Of a stretch of 12,683 bases of DNA, positions 12,354 to 12,683 are shown one piece after another. The stretch is from Spirochaetaceae bacterium (GTDB lineage: Bacteria > Spirochaetota > Spirochaetia > Treponematales > Breznakiellaceae). The stretch lies in contig JAITNZ010000159.1 of NCBI GenBank assembly GCA_031290205.1, positions 1-12,683 on the forward strand. Direction: 5' to 3'. The notes under the pieces are model-generated. The model was not told the origin of the DNA. It ran no database searches and saw nothing but the letters and a program-made list of their open reading frames with translations. A program made the position numbers and the translations under genes. Every line of letters starts with the position of its first letter. Position 1 is the stretch's first letter.

Positions 12354-12380
12354 CACGAACCTCACGAACAACACGAACGG
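12354..12380. repeat. CACGAAC x3, 9-bp period
   Basis: Three copies of CACGAAC separated by two variable bases (CT, AA, GG). Confidence 0.65.
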
Positions 12381-12456
12381 AAGACGAAAAAGGATACGAA
12401 GAATGGTGATACACAAGGCAGAAATCATAAGAATTGTGCGCTAATTTATTCGTTTT

Positions 12457-12486
12457 ATTCGTGTGCATTCGCGTCCATTCGCGGAC
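12457..12486. repeat. Decanucleotide repeat, ATTCG type
   Basis: Three consecutive 10-bp units: ATTCGTGTGC, ATTCGCGTCC, ATTCGCGGAC, followed by AATTTG. It is the same pattern as the 7350-7379 cluster. Confidence 0.7.
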
Positions 12487-12498
12487 AATTTGAAAATA

Positions 12499-12678
12499 CG
12501 GAAGAAGAATGTCCACAGATACACACAGATTAACACCAAGGGAATCAAGACGAGCGAGCTTGACCGGAAGAAGAATGTCCACAGATACACACAGATTAAC
12601 ACAGATGAAGAAAATTGCAGAGTGAAAATCTGTGTGTATCTGTGTCCATCTGTGGACAAATTCTTAATGCGGTCGCCC
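12499..12678. repeat. Decanucleotide repeat cluster, copy B, with direct and inverted arms
   Basis: A 38-base segment (12499-12536, starting CGGAAGAAGAATG) is repeated exactly at 12565-12602. The 10-bp units GTCCACAGAT, ACACACAGAT and TAACACAGAT (12577-12606) are then met by the inverted units ATCTGTGTGT, ATCTGTGTCC and ATCTGTGGAC (12628-12657). TGTCCACAGAT at 12576-12586 pairs perfectly with 12648-12658. The end 12643-12678 matches 7365-7400. Confidence 0.75.
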
Positions 12679-12683
12679 GCGTA

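Larger units (their letters stand above)
12235..12683. other. Repeat-filled region upstream of the lipoprotein
   Basis: About 450 bases without a convincing gene. It contains three CACGAAC units at 9-bp spacing (12354-12380), ATTCG-type decamers (12457-12486), and a direct and inverted repeat cluster (12499-12678). Frames read across it are artefacts of the repeats. A lipoprotein promoter could lie within 12235-12350 but none stands out. Confidence 0.5.

Noticed and set aside
12349..12659. Frames of 72-77 codons in the right-hand repeats
   Set aside because: Periodic peptides such as VDILLP/CVYLWTFFF come from the 10-bp repeats.
12499..12678. Repeat cluster as a CRISPR array
   Set aside because: Only two copies of a 38-base segment plus 10-bp units and inverted copies; no regular spacers and no cas genes.

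Overview
The window reads as a piece of a Gram-negative chromosome. It holds a lipoprotein with a clear lipobox, a Sec signal peptide and UDP-sugar/glycan genes, with base composition that looks close to balanced. Several proteins feel spirochaete-like (Treponema clade), but no marker here proves it, so the taxon is a low-confidence inference. No tRNA, rRNA, CRISPR array or transposase gene was seen.

Layout. (1) 1-863, minus: the 5' part of a PLD-nuclease/SNF2-type helicase that runs off the left edge. (2) 1026-5197, minus: a glycan block read right to left as ugd (UDP-glucose dehydrogenase), uxs (UDP-glucuronate decarboxylase/UDP-xylose synthase), a GT2 glycosyltransferase fused to a GtrA-like membrane domain, then yqeC (selenium-cofactor/hydroxylase accessory family). 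The ugd frame is broken at a run of ten G. (3) 5401-7290, minus: glnS (glutaminyl-tRNA synthetase), interrupted in frame by a 171-bp repeat element. (4) 7522-9494, plus: an exported Ig-like/NTF2-like protein translationally coupled to a DUF58 protein. (5) 9495-9939: a gene-free block of nested inverted and direct repeats. (6) 9940-11433, plus: a degenerate PAP2-like membrane protein and an orphan TrpG/PabA amidotransferase. (7) 11437-12234, minus: a lipoprotein, convergent with trpG. (8) 12235-12683: decanucleotide repeat clusters.

The glycan genes form a plausible pathway: Ugd makes UDP-glucuronate, Uxs converts it to UDP-xylose-type sugar, and the GT2-GtrA protein probably charges a lipid carrier for envelope glycan assembly. 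Both sugar-nucleotide genes carry long poly-G runs (G10 in ugd, out of frame; G8 in uxs, in frame), which suggests either a phase-variable pathway or an assembly error.

The most unusual content is repetitive. Three elements of 161-171 bp (3854-4014, 5250-5415, 6015-6185) each have arms of 7-bp tandem repeats (GGGGGAT, TATAGGG or CCCCATT type) in inverted arrangement, and two of them share a recognisable core. One sits in frame inside glnS, one supplies the glnS stop codon, and one abuts the ugd stop codon. They recall the heptanucleotide STRR repeats of cyanobacteria, but their armed-element form and their habit of sitting on gene ends deserve a closer look. A second, 10-bp-period repeat family (7350-7389, 12457-12678) and a 224-bp element with 30-bp inverted termini (9626-9849) add to a picture of a repeat-rich genome with non-autonomous elements.
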